Below the pieces are notes generated by a model. That model saw nothing but the letters and a program-made list of their open reading frames with translations, made no database searches and was not told where the DNA came from. A program made the position numbers and the translations under genes. From the NCBI GenBank assembly GCA_949130485.1, contig OX422201.1, positions 5,136,516 through 5,200,515 of the forward strand: 64,000 nt of DNA. The letters are read 5' to 3'. Of the stretch, positions 1 to 24,454 are shown piece by piece. The first letter of the stretch is position 1; each line of letters begins with the position of its first letter. The DNA is from Agelas oroides (taxonomy: Eukaryota; Porifera; Demospongiae; Agelasida; Agelasidae).

Positions 1-1720
1 ATCACTCTGGTAGCTATTAACAACTGATCCACTGGCCGTTTGATGTGGTTTGCACAGCAATGTAGTATTGGAGGTCAGTGTTGGCATGCAGGAACAAACT
101 CCCAGCCCTGCACCCTTTCATCACTCTTGCAGTATGGGGTAGATGAGTTGCATAGGAAGACTGGGACATGTAACCTACCAACCACCCTAACCAACCACTT
201 AAGATCAAAGATTTTACAATCAGTTGATTCACTTTAATTTGACTTTATGCTTTCACTCTGTTGTTGCAAGTCAACCACCATATCGGCTCCACACTGAAGA
301 ACCAATCAGAGCAAAGTCTACAACACTCACACCAACACATATAGTATGAGTTTAATAGAGCTGTATATAGTATAATGGGAGGTTGGACATAATCCTAATT
401 CTCCTTCACTCCATGCACAACTCTACAATTATTGGCAGGTGATTGCAGTGCTCTTCACCATGCACAATCCAAATTGCATACGATTGATTCCAAAATTGTT
501 TCTGTACTAATTTGAGCACAACATCTCAGTTGATAAAAGGATAGCTCCACTCCTTTGTAGGCTCTCATAATTATATAGCATATCCTCCATGAGACGAGGA
601 GGCCAAAAATGGCTTTACTGCAATACTGACTCTTTGTTACAGATTCAGAGTGCATGATGGAGGATCATAAATTTTGGGATGCTGAGTTGACAGCTGCAAC
701 AGTTCTTAAAGCCCCAGACAAACTTTGCTGACATGTCAACAAAATACTCATGGCAAAGCGAACCCTCTTAGGTCTGTGAGTTACATCATGAGCACTCGTG
801 TATCACCTATATGTTTAATCATGCACTGCCATTTATCCACAACATAACTCACTCTCCATGCATGTATACTACAGCCCACAACTTGAACTGGGCCCTCATC
901 CTGTGCAGGAGAAATGGACTGTGACTGAGGTCACCTGAATTACATAGTGTCTCCAATGGTTTGTCTAGTTTACAATAGTACAAGCCAATATTGAAGTATC
1001 ATGTAACAATAGCCGGTAACTGGTTATTGTTGCGTGTTATATGATTATGTCATCAAGGCAGTTAATTGCCCTAGCAACCAACACAAATTTCCATGCCAAC
1101 GTAAACATGAAAGGTCACTGATCCACCTGTAGATTTTGACATATCACCTGTGCATTGTCAAAATCCACAGGTCTGTGAACCATGCATTCTTAACTCCCAC
1201 AAAGACAGCTGGGTTTCGAAACCTGGCTTGTAAATATGCAAGCTAGTGATCTTCTAAAGCAGCTACTTGAAGATCAAGTTGTAAACCCCAGAATGGAAGG
1301 AATTACTGCCACCTGGAAAACCTCGTTGATGACCTCTGCCTCCCCTCTCGAGATCCAGCAGCTCTTCAGTATCCACCTCCCCCATGCACAGCAAAAAGAG
1401 CTAAAATAAGCGCCTTTTGATGCAAGTATATATTTCTCCTGAATGTGAGAACTGGCTACGTAGCTACTTCTTAAAGGCAACCTATCCTCCCGATACAGCT
1501 CTGCTCGCAGCAACGAACTTGCCCAAATCGGGGTACTCCCCTAAATAGCTGCTTTACTAAAAATAAAAGAAGGTTGTCTCCAGATTCTTCCGAGCAGGCA
1601 GATATGGTGGTTATGTTCTGATTTCAACAGTACATTTTTCAACGCGCTCGCAAGCACGCTACCGCAATGCGAAAGATTTTGCAAACGTCACAATAATTAC
1701 GTACCATAGTCTGATGCGTG

Positions 1721-1752
1721 CAGAGTTCCACGGCGCGGCCGTGTGGAACTGC
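1721..1752. repeat. GC-rich palindrome upstream of the UNC93-like gene
   Basis: GAGTTCCACGGC and its near reverse complement GCCGTGTGGAACTGCTC face each other around a CGCG core. It lies about 370 bp upstream of the UNC93-like ATG in a CpG-rich stretch. It may be a small hairpin element or a protein-binding palindrome; the sequence does not decide. Confidence 0.45.
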
Positions 1753-2042
1753 TCACTTTACATAGCAAGACTGGAGGGCACACATCAGGGGCTGTCGAGC
1801 TGTGTGCGTAAGCGCGCAGAAGCTAGGGGGTCTGGGGGCATGCCCCCATGCGATGCTTGGGGATAGCTTCTGAGAATGTTTTCGAGCCCAAAAAATGAAA
1901 GTGGCTCGTAGTTGGTAAGTCCGACTGCGTGGCTGTGCCAAAGGTAAGTGTTTAGTTTGCTTTCATATATGATTACAGTACTAGCGAACACAGCTAGCTC
2001 ATTACTTGCAACGTGCATGGGCGTAGCATAACCATTGGACGG

Positions 2043-2048
2043 CACGTG
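2043..2048. promoter_or_regulatory. E-box (CACGTG) just upstream of the UNC93-like ORF
   Basis: A palindromic CACGTG inside GGCACGTGCC lies about 80 bp before the chosen ATG. The core is shared by bHLH factors, including the TFEB/TFE3 family that controls lysosomal genes, so it is at least a reasonable site for a gene of the endolysosomal UNC93 family. A single six-base match is weak evidence. Confidence 0.25.
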
Positions 2049-2125
2049 CCCCCGGGCAGTGCTCACGATCACTCGATCGGCCGTCAATCTTGTTCATCCG
2101 ATCTCTCCATGACCATGACACTGAC

Positions 2126-5100
2126 ATGACCGAGAAGGAAAGCGCAGAGCATGAGCTGAAGCATGGTGGCTCTAGAAATGAATGCAGCAAGAAGACTAAT
2201 GACCCAACGAAGTGGGGATATAAAAACATACTTGGGCTAAGTGTGACTTTTTTAATCGTTTTTTCCGTCTTTCTGGGTCTACAGAACCTCCAGAGCAGTA
2301 TTAATTCTGCAGGAGGGCTGGGCCTTGCCTCTCTTGCCACTTTGTATGCTACCTTCATCCTTGCAGGATTTGTAGCACCAGCCATTGTGAAAGTGCTTGG
2401 GACCAAGTACTCCTTGCTGGTTGGTTTCATCTGTCATCTTGTCTACACCCTCACAAACTACTACCCTAGCTGGTACACCCTGATTCCGAGTTCAATCCTC
2501 ATTGGGTTTGCTTCAGCGCCACTTTGGGCTGCTGCAAGCACACACATTACTAAAGTGTCCATTGAAATTGCTCCAGCCTTGAGGAAGGACACCGCACTGG
2601 TCATTAGCAAATCAACTGGCATTTTCTTCTCCTTTTTCCAGTTGGCTCAACTGCCAGGAAATTTACTGTCTTCCTTGATATTGTTCCCCTACACAAATCA
2701 GAATCACTTGGCAAACACTTCAGAAACATGGAATGGTACAGCAGAGAGAAATGCAACTGCAACTGTGCCAAGTGACCTCTGCAACTACCATCAGCTGAGA
2801 TCCAATATCTCTGTTGAAACAGCCACCATAAGCAGAACATACCTGTATGCACTCGTTTCTGTCTACACTGGTTTTGTGATGGTAGGAATCATTATTCTCC
2901 TCATTTTTGTTGATCGACTTCCTACAGACAACCAACATGTCTCTACAAAAAAGAAATTTCACCTTTTTATAAAGAAACCATTCTTTGAGCTTCTGCAGGT
3001 GATCAAAGATTGGAGAATGCTGATGATAACACCAATGGCAATTTTCTCAGGAATGGAGATGGCATTCGCTTTTGGATCTTTCACCGAAGTGAGTTTTAAC
3101 TTGTGTGTTCTCCATGCATGAATTAATTTAACGTGCTGTTCACCTAAAATTTAACAAGCATGTCAGTTATCTCTTCATACTATTGACTATTTGACCTCCT
3201 TTTGGTAAACCGTTTCACAGTGTGGTACTAGTGGTGGATTTAGAAATTTAGAAAGGGGGGTTCGGACACTGGCACGCGAAGTGCACCCAAAAATTTTTGG
3301 GTTGCCATGCCCACTTCTGTCACGTGAATGCATTTATGACACACGTAATTATTGCTAGTGAGTTGTTTAAATAGCTGGAAGTCCGAACTGAATATCTCGA
3401 AGCAACTCTAGGCCTAGTCAAACGTCTGGAGATCAGTAAGGAACTGATACGTGAGTGTGTAACTGTGCCTGGTTGTTATTGCTGCATGCCGCTGCTGCAT
3501 AATCATTTGATGGACTTGTGCAGTTATGTACGCAAAAATACACTACTAGCTACCAAAGCACCCCCCTTACCCCCCCCTAAATCCGCCACTGGGTAGGTCC
3601 TCTCTACAGAGTGGTATAAAGTGCACAGTTAGCACTACATGATCCATCAATTGCCAGTTGTACAAAGCCACAAACTGATCCCCTCTTGACAACATGTGGA
3701 GTATACAGTTGTGGTAACATCTGACAACATAGTTTCACTGGAACCAACAGCTTCATCAATACATGTACATATAGGTATAGGTGTGGCTCAAAAGCGTATT
3801 ATAACATGCAACCATTGATGTGGATTATGCAAGTAGCAACCTGTCGTAATGTATCCATCTAACCTTATTACCACCATAAGTTTTGATTGCTGTGAAAAAG
3901 TGCCTTTTTCTGTTCAGAGCACAGGCTAATACATTTCCTTGGCTTGGGACCCTTCTTCCCCTCAGTCTACCCATAGTTCTATTAAACATTGGTAGTGTGA
4001 GAGCAAGAAAGTTGGGATCAACTGAGGGATTGGTGGGAAGGCCTGGCAAGCCAGGCTATATCTAAGAATGCTTCAGGACTATTAACATTTTGACTGATTG
4101 TCACCTGGGCTAATTATAATGAAGACGTGAACAACATCATTGTTTGCACTACATGTATTAGCTCAGAATACATATCACTGGAGAGAAGATCACTCAATGC
4201 AGTTCACTATCACAGTTGCAGCACTCCTCTGATGGTGTCATCTGTATGTGTAGAGCTTCCTTTACCAGTATAGTTCCCCCTTATCTTCAATGTTGGCATA
4301 ATCCAAGCACTGATGTCTCCTCCCAGTTGATTTTTTTGGTCTCATCTCCAGTCTCCATTTGATCTCTCAAACGTAGACCTGGACATGGCCACATTGGATG
4401 TGGGCACCATACGCAGGGGATAGAGTACATCACAATCTATCCTGCATGAGGTAATCCTCATCAACAATGAGCAGAAAGTTAGCCCAGATCTGAAACTAAA
4501 CTTATGTCAAACTTTAGGCAAGCTCACACAGGTGCTGATCCAGGATTTCTGCGAGGAGGGTGGCTGATAGGATTTTTCCCACTAATTACTTTGAGGTGTA
4601 TTATTGCCATGGTAACATGTAGAATTTTGAATCCTTCTGTTGGTCTGATTAGTAATTTGATGATGATACTTGAAGCAGTAAGAAAATGCACAAAGTAGAG
4701 AACAGGTGGATGGCTAGCCTGTCACCTGATATCCTCACTATAGGTTGGAAGTTACTGAGGTTGTCAATGAGCTAAGCCAGTTGTTGCCCGGCTAGTCCAT
4801 CACAGAAAGAGCAAAGACTATTTTCAGAGTTGGTCATTACATGAGCTACTATAGATCATATGATGAGATGTAGCCCTGGAAACACACACATACACATACA
4901 CACACATGCATTGTACAAACACACTTCTCTCCTAGATTTATATATCAGAGTGCTTTGGAACGTACCAAGTGGGATTCACACTTATTGCATTAGGGCTATC
5001 AAGTGCTACAGTGAGTATTGCATATGGAAAAGTGATCAAGTGCATTCCTCGATTCATCGTTGTGCTTCTTGGAGCTGCCATTAATGTCATCCTCCTTGTG

Positions 5101-6217
5101 TTCCTGTTTGTTTGGGAGCGAGTGCCAAGCTATGAGGTCATCTTTGCCTTTGCTATTGGCTGGGGGGTGGCAGATGCAGTCTGGCACAATGTGTCATGCA
5201 GTAGGTTGCTGTACATGCATAAGTATGCCTATATTGTTAGTAGCTAGCCTCGTTTCATACTCAAAGCTTCCCCCCCCCCCAGCTTTTGTTGCATGCTATA
5301 CATGCACAGCTGGGCTGGGGAGGAGCCTGGGAGCAAAGGAGGTTAATTACACTTCAACAGGCTTCTTTGCAGTGCTAGACAGTACAGCTAGGCCAATGCT
5401 CTGCAAGCTAAATGTATAGGTGCATGTCTGTTACACGCCTACAATCATTCATGAATGTTTCAGTATCTTCACTATATGATTGCACCAATGTTACTTTTGA
5501 TATATTGCTTGCTGGTAGCAGTTCAGTTTAGAACATAAGAGAACATTGATGTCTACCACCATCATTTCTCGTGATGCTCATACCAGGAGGGTGTTGGCCT
5601 GTTATATGAAGTTCTCTGGCTACATGCATGGTTATTTCAAGTTGCATGCATTTGTGTATCATCCACATGAATACTGCACACCAACATTCACAGACCTGTA
5701 CGACTATGTATCTTTTGCAGGTCTGACTGGAATCCTGTTTTCTGACAGATCAGAGACGGCCTATAGTATAGTTCGTATCTGGCAAGCATTTGGTTTTACA
5801 GCTGGATTTGGCACTGCTGAGTTACTGTCTTTGGAAGCACGCCTGTGCCTTCTGCTGGCTACTGTATCCTTTGCAACACTCTGCAGTCTCGTGGTGGAGT
5901 TTAAAACCCAAACAAAGGCACAGCTTCTCCCATGTGTTTCCAAGAGTGACAGTGGACCTGGGAATGCTCCTCGTAATGAGAAGAATTTACCTGCTGATGC
6001 ACCATTTGCTACATACAGTGGAAGATCAAGCTGCTCTTGCATACATACAACCATAACCAGTCCAAGAAGTTCAACCATTCCAGATCCATTGACTGTGACT
6101 ACACTGGCTGAAGGTGATCAGTGCTACTACAAGCCTGAAGGGCTTCAAAGAAACTATTCCATCTATCATTCACCGTCATACCTTGCTGCTCTCAACAACT
6201 CTCCATGTCTTATATAG
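2126..6217 (+). CDS. UNC93-like multipass membrane protein (3 exons)
   Basis: Exons 2126-3088, 4936-5200 and 5721-6217 join in phase (0, then 1) to give 574 aa. The start is the ATG at 2126; the frame is open 36 bases further upstream but only to a TTG. The protein is hydrophobic with 11-12 predicted membrane segments of the MFS fold. Family-typical stretches are visible: NLQSSINSAGGLG near the start of the first helix, FASAPLWAAASTHITK, WGVADAVWHNVS across the exon 2/3 junction, then IWQAFGFTAGFG. A loop with several N-x-S/T sites lies between helices, and the C-terminal ~110 residues form a polar Ser/Tyr-rich tail not expected in UNC93A. UNC93 proteins act in endolysosomal trafficking (UNC93B1 carries nucleic-acid-sensing TLRs) or as K+-channel regulators (nematode unc-93). 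Which role applies is not visible. Intron 1 holds a 363-bp palindromic element. Confidence 0.88.
3229..3591. mobile_element. MITE with terminal inverted repeats of the CAGTGGCGGATTTAG type
   Basis: The left end reads AGTGGTGGATTTAG and the right end CTAAATCCGCCACT, followed inward by G-runs on one side and C-runs on the other. Length is about 360 bp with no coding capacity. Such CAGTGGCGGAT ends are common on hAT-like non-autonomous elements in invertebrates (recollection, not a search). I could not see a clean target-site duplication. It sits in intron 1 of the UNC93-like gene. Confidence 0.65.
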
Positions 6218-6408
6218 TACCAGTTCAAAACTAGCCAGAAAGTACATCTCCGAGCTGCATGATCCGTTGCTGTTGCTTATTCATGATGTTGCTAGCCCGT
6301 AGTCTCGTTCCCAGTGTTTGGCATGGAACCGGCTATATTTAGTCTAGTCTTGTTCCCATACTGGGTAGCTTGTGGGTGGGGCTCGCACACGCTTGTGAGT
6401 CGAAAAAG

Positions 6409-7224
6409 ATGCGATCGCGATGGAGGGCAGATCACCCAAGCAAGGAATTTGGAGAGAAATTTGCCTTTCTCTATTCCACAATATGGATGAGTTTTCTAGC
6501 CATCGTTGTGTTTTTTAAGTGGTATGAGTTCTTCACTCCTAACGACTACCTGATGGTAGGGCTTGGTTTAGCTCTGCCGTATGTGGTGGGTCCTTTGGTC
6601 CTAGCGAGGGGGGAAGAGAGACGACTGCCCCTTACACAACGTTATATCATGAAGGCGAACCTGTTTGTGGCCATCTTGAGTTACATTGGGAACCATTTCT
6701 ACACGCACTACTTCTTCAATGTACTTGGGGTGCGCTATACTGGTCCACTTGCTCAAGGAATGGGATTCGAAATCAACAAAGTTCCAATTTCAATGTTTTT
6801 GATGACCCACGTCTATTTCATGTCTTACCACATTCTGATTACCCCACTCATTCGAACTCTGAAGAACACATTCAGATCCTACAGTGCTACAGTCCAGTTT
6901 GTGGTTACTACCATTGGTATTGTCATCATGGCATTCTTCACTGCTGTTGCAGAAACGTGGACAATGAGTAGCTTTCCTTACTACACTTACCCAAATGCAA
7001 GTGAGATGCTCACAAAGGGCTCGGTGTTCTATGGAACCTACTTTGTGGTGACCTTTCCATGGTTCTTTAGGTTAGATGAAGACACCAAGCATCCCTGGAG
7101 GCTAAGTAGGGTTGTTGTGGAAGCCTTAGCCTCAATGATGGCGGTTCTTCTCTGCGCAGATTTCTGGAGACTAATCCTGGAGTATTTTGAACGCCTGCCC
7201 TCTCAGAGACTTCCATATGCTTAA
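6409..7224 (+). CDS. CPI1: Cycloeucalenol cycloisomerase (cyclopropyl sterol isomerase), intronless
   Basis: 271 aa from the ATG at 6409, no intron. The family opens the 9beta,19-cyclopropane ring of cycloeucalenol to obtusifoliol in phytosterol synthesis in the ER. The match runs over the whole length: WRADHPSKEFGEKF near the start (plant WLA..PSKRWGE), SYIGNHFYTHYFFNVLG (plant SYVGNYFWTHYFF.VLGA), PISMFLMTHVYFMSYH, ETWTMSSFPYYTY (plant ETIAIANFPYYEF), GTYFVVTFPWFFRLDED and LSRVVVEALAS....DFWRLIL. Length matches plant CPI1 (about 280 aa). Five to six hydrophobic segments are present. It lies in tandem 191 bp after the UNC93-like stop and convergent with the filamin-repeat gene. Animals normally make sterols via lanosterol, which lacks the cyclopropane ring, so the substrate is unclear. 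Lack of introns in an intron-rich locus fits horizontal transfer or retroposition, but other genes in this window are intronless too. Confidence 0.93.
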   Translation: MRSRWRADHPSKEFGEKFAFLYSTIWMSFLAIVVFFKWYEFFTPNDYLMVGLGLALPYVVGPLVLARGEERRLPLTQRYIMKANLFVAILSYIGNHFYTHYFFNVLGVRYTGPLAQGMGFEINKVPISMFLMTHVYFMSYHILITPLIRTLKNTFRSYSATVQFVVTTIGIVIMAFFTAVAETWTMSSFPYYTYPNASEMLTKGSVFYGTYFVVTFPWFFRLDEDTKHPWRLSRVVVEALASMMAVLLCADFWRLILEYFERLPSQRLPYA

Positions 7225-7872
7225 TGCACTTTTATTTAGTGTTTGTAACTGTTGTTAAAATGATCCTCATTCCCAGTCCCCAGTAATCCAGATGCAATGG
7301 CTCACGTGCACTAGCCTCATTCCCATGCAGGCTAGCCCTAGACCATCCAGTTTTTGGTTTCATACAGTATGGAGTACTGCATGGTTCATTTTTCATGGTA
7401 GGTCTGGGAACAAGACTAACTAGCTTGGACACGAGACTCATGAAACAGATCATACAGCAATTAATTTGCCTTCAAATACTGGACACAGGGAATAGTCCAG
7501 GAATGAGGCTAGGCCAACACTAGACTAAACAGCTACAAATGTACATTGTGGAGTATAGAGCTGCTATTATATGCTGGTATAATTTTTTGTGTGCAGTACT
7601 CATCTGTACATATTTTAGCATGAAGCCATAATAGTTTCATCTGGTGATACATGCATATCTGAAATACTTTCTACCACACCACATCCAACATGTCCATATT
7701 TGGTTAAAATGTGATGACCACTAAAATCGAATTACTACAAAAATGAGCCACTCACCACCATGCTGATTTGGTACAGGTATAAGGTTACAGCTACAATCAA
7801 AATAAATTCGACAAATTAAGGAATGCAAACATGATTCGGACTACAGAATGACTACGTTTTCTTGCTTGAATT
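7225..7872. other. Convergent spacer between the cycloisomerase and filamin-repeat genes
   Basis: No gene. It holds degenerate pieces of the TAGCCTCATTCCCAG palindrome family (about 7264-7440 and 7490-7515), otherwise unique AT-rich sequence that should contain both 3' UTRs. Confidence 0.5.
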
Positions 7873-9825
7873 TCAGTTCTTCTCCACCATGATCAAGAAT
7901 GGGCTGCCATAGATTTCATTTTCTGCTCCTTCATCTCCCCACAATAGGTGGAGCTTATACGAACCATGGTCTTTAGGAATGAATGATACAAGCATTGTTC
8001 CATCCTCATTACGAGACAGCTGGAGATCAGCTTTTGAAGGACCCTCTAGCTTTGCACGAAGTGGTCCTGCTCCAGCCCCTTCCTTTGGTTCTACAGTAAT
8101 AGTGCCAAGCTGATTACACTTCATGCCACTACCACTTAAGATCTCTCCACTAGCAAGTACATTCTTAGCATTTCGAACAGCCTTGCCTGTGACGGTGGCA
8201 GTGAACGGACTTCCAGAGATATGTTGGTTGGCCCACAAGATATCAATCTTGTAGTCACCTGGTGCAATGGGATGATAAGTAACCTGCATTGTACCATCTT
8301 CATTGTTTTGGATCTCTATCGGCTTTGGAGGATGAGGACCAGAGACTGAAACTCCCAGGGAGCCAGGGCCCGCTTCATCAGGGATCTTGACAGTAAAACA
8401 GGCTGGTTTACCTACCTCACCACGTGACGTACCTTCTCCAGATGCAGTGCATAGCTCAGGTTTTACCGCTCGACCTTCTCCTTTGACTTTGATCGTCCAG
8501 GGGCTAGCTGGAACTTCATCACTGCCCCACTTCAGAATTAGTTGATACTCACCAGGATCACGACACACAATAATCACTTCAACACCCTCTTCACTGGAAT
8601 TATCTGCTTTGATATCTGGTTTTGATGGTCCGACCATTCTCACTCCAAGGGGCCCGGGCCCAGCTCCAGCCTCACCCTCAATGAATATCTTAAGTGGTTC
8701 TCCAACATCTCCACCCTCAAGACCTTTGCCTGTGACATTAACTTTCGTTGGATCATTTATAGTGGTTCCACTGACGGGAACAGTGAAGGGGCTTCCATGC
8801 ACATGTGCTTCCCCCCATAGCACTCGAATAGTGTAATCTCCAGGCGCTGAGGGATGGTAAGTCACACCAACTGAGTGATCTTCCGGGTTTTCTACCATCT
8901 CAACTGGTTCAGCCTTCGACGGCCCAAGAATATGGATACGCATTCGTGCATAGCCTGCATCCTCCTTGCATCTGATAGTAAAATGACATGGCTCTTCTGT
9001 TGAACCTGACATGAGACCAGGTCCTTCTGCGGAGCATTTGTCTGTGTACGATGCAAACTGGACGTGAGCGGTGAAGGGGCTACCTGGGATGTGTTGCCCT
9101 TTCACTTTGATTGAAACGGTGTGGTCACCAGCAACTGCTGGAAGGTAGGAACACGAGAATTGACCATTTCCGTGTGCATCAATCTCAACTGGCTTGGTTC
9201 CTGATGGCCCAGTCACCACAACTTCAAGGTCATCTTTATCAGTAGTGTGTGGACAAGACACCTGGAAGTCTCCAAAGCAGTTCACTTCAAAGGTCTCCAA
9301 ACCAGGCCCAAATGCAACCATTGCAACAGGCTGCTGGACAGCAGGTACGATGCCACCAGCGAGATCTTCAGTCTCGCGCCCTTTGGTTGCCGTTGCCACT
9401 ACCTTTTGGTGCAGCACGGACGGGGCAGGTGGGGGCTCGGGGGCGGATGGGGGTCCCTTCTTCACCGTGGAAGGAGGCTCCCCACCCCCAGCGCTCTTAA
9501 CTTGCATCGTGTAGGAACTAACGTGGATCTTCCTCTTGGGCTTTGGGGCGACCGGAGGCGGGGTCTTCTTCTTGGTTGACGTCTTCCCAGCGAAGCTGAT
9601 CACCGAGTCGAAGAGATCATCAATTTCTTTCTGCGCGTCGTTTGGTGATTTCTTTACCTTCAAGCTCACCGTCGACGCCTTTGTGGTAGCAGGTGGAGGA
9701 GGGGGAGGAGGAACCGGCACCGAAGAGGAGCTCTTCACAGTCACAGTAGCTGTCACCGTTCCGCTTCCACCACCGCCAATCCCAAGTTCTTCCAGGAGGT
9801 TATCAGTCGCCAAATCCACGTTCAT
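7873..9825 (-). CDS. Filamin-repeat protein with proline-rich N-terminus, no actin-binding domain
   Basis: A single 650-codon exon. Residues 1-175 are low complexity: an opening amphipathic stretch ATDNLLEELGI that resembles an LD motif, a run of prolines (PVPPPPPPPA), a second acidic-hydrophobic stretch EIDDLFDSVISF, and an SH3-ligand-like PPPVAPKPKRK. From about residue 176 five consecutive filamin Ig-like repeats follow, each ending in a signature such as HIPGSPFTAHV, HVHGSPFTVPV, EVPASPWTIKV, HISGSPFTATV and EIYGSPFLIMV. There are no calponin-homology domains, so this is not a full filamin. Filamin repeats bind integrin tails, receptors and scaffold proteins, so an adaptor at adhesion sites is a reasonable inference. 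The next gene, PHF12, is on the same strand upstream with its stop 352 bp from this ATG. Confidence 0.9.
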   Translation of the reverse strand: MNVDLATDNLLEELGIGGGGSGTVTATVTVKSSSSVPVPPPPPPPATTKASTVSLKVKKSPNDAQKEIDDLFDSVISFAGKTSTKKKTPPPVAPKPKRKIHVSSYTMQVKSAGGGEPPSTVKKGPPSAPEPPPAPSVLHQKVVATATKGRETEDLAGGIVPAVQQPVAMVAFGPGLETFEVNCFGDFQVSCPHTTDKDDLEVVVTGPSGTKPVEIDAHGNGQFSCSYLPAVAGDHTVSIKVKGQHIPGSPFTAHVQFASYTDKCSAEGPGLMSGSTEEPCHFTIRCKEDAGYARMRIHILGPSKAEPVEMVENPEDHSVGVTYHPSAPGDYTIRVLWGEAHVHGSPFTVPVSGTTINDPTKVNVTGKGLEGGDVGEPLKIFIEGEAGAGPGPLGVRMVGPSKPDIKADNSSEEGVEVIIVCRDPGEYQLILKWGSDEVPASPWTIKVKGEGRAVKPELCTASGEGTSRGEVGKPACFTVKIPDEAGPGSLGVSVSGPHPPKPIEIQNNEDGTMQVTYHPIAPGDYKIDILWANQHISGSPFTATVTGKAVRNAKNVLASGEILSGSGMKCNQLGTITVEPKEGAGAGPLRAKLEGPSKADLQLSRNEDGTMLVSFIPKDHGSYKLHLLWGDEGAENEIYGSPFLIMVEKN

Positions 9826-10177
9826 GGCTACTCCCTCGTTTTTATTAGTCGATTTGTTGATTTAGTGCTGTTATAAGTGGCGCTAAAGGTTGCAGCAAAG
9901 TCTGGCTTGAAACAGTCGTACCGTAAAAGCTGCTTACACAACCTTCTAGGTACAAACGGATGGTCGCGGAAGCCACAAAGCACACCACAATTAGATCATG
10001 CAGGGCCAACAAACACATTCCAAGCAATAGCCGATTAGTTATTTCGCTAATTTAGGGAATTGCATAATGTGAAAAAAACAGAGCATTGCATGATAGTAAA
10101 ACGAGGAATAAGAATCCAAAAAATTGAGATGAATGGACAGAAATATGTAACAGAAAAAATTCAAGAAAAAATATACA

Positions 10178-23870
<13,693 letters not shown>

Positions 23871-24454
23871 GTTTCTTCACAGCTTGTCACAACAGACCTC
23901 TGTAACTTCAAATAAGGTTGTGGGTCCTAGCCGCTAGACGTACGTTCGGCTTTTATGATCGTTTGGCCCCGTACGATCCAAAGACGAAGCTTCGTGGTGG
24001 CGAACCAGGGAAGCGGGCTTGGTACACAGCCTCACACAATGGACACACTAAGCAGTCACGAATCCGTCTTTTTAGGGTGGCTATACTACTTGTCTCCACC
24101 CTGTAGTTCCCACAGCATATCGCTTTAGTTTGTTGGCCGTTGTCACCAGCTGTAGCCGCATGCACGACCGAAGTTGGGGCAGTGTCAGTGGTGTCGGTGT
24201 TCGTAACCACAAGAAACCGTTGAATTTTAATGTAGCAGTTCTGCGCAGACGAAGGTAAAGTCTCAAATACTGGTGTAATTAGACAACAGTTTCTTCAGGA
24301 GGCGAGGAAAACTCCATCGTGGGTTCGCATCTCTTGTCGGCGGCCATGTTGCTTCCAAAAATTTTCGTCGGCGTGACGATTATGACGTCACGTCCAATTT
24401 TTTACGCTGCGCAGTTTCGTGTGCGCCATCGCTGACAAGTGTCGGTCGTTGAGA
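23871..24454. promoter_or_regulatory. Head-to-head promoter region of PHF12 (-) and UNC119 (+)
   Basis: 584 bp separate the two start codons. The UNC119-proximal part is CpG-rich and holds a full CRE (TGACGTCA, 24383-24390) and a YY1-like GGCGGCCATGTTG (about 24339-24351), both typical of CpG promoters of housekeeping genes. An 85-codon - strand frame (23953-24210) upstream of PHF12 has no family match and is best read as 5' leader. Confidence 0.6.

Larger units (their letters stand above)
1..2125. other. No recognisable gene; upstream region of the UNC93-like gene
   Basis: No open reading frame here matches a family I know. Two weak candidates for 3' exons of an upstream + strand gene exist: a short frame after a good acceptor ending at about 643 (stop near 734), and a 58-codon frame from the ATG at about 1237. 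Neither can be assigned. A short inverted repeat built on ACCTGTRGATTTTGACA lies near 1125-1175. The last 500 bases become CpG-rich and are the likely promoter of the next gene. Confidence 0.4.

Noticed and set aside
1274-1513. 80-codon - strand frame and an overlapping 58-codon + strand frame
   Set aside because: Neither shows a recognisable domain or convincing splice context; mentioned only as an unassigned possibility.
6409-7224. Cycloisomerase as bacterial or algal contamination
   Set aside because: It is contiguous with animal genes on both sides (about 190 and 650 bp away) and base composition does not differ obviously, so contamination is less likely, though not excluded without reads.
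23953-24210. 85-codon frame upstream of PHF12
   Set aside because: The PHF12 start at 23870 already aligns with the vertebrate N-terminal region and this frame has no family match; probably 5' leader or chance.
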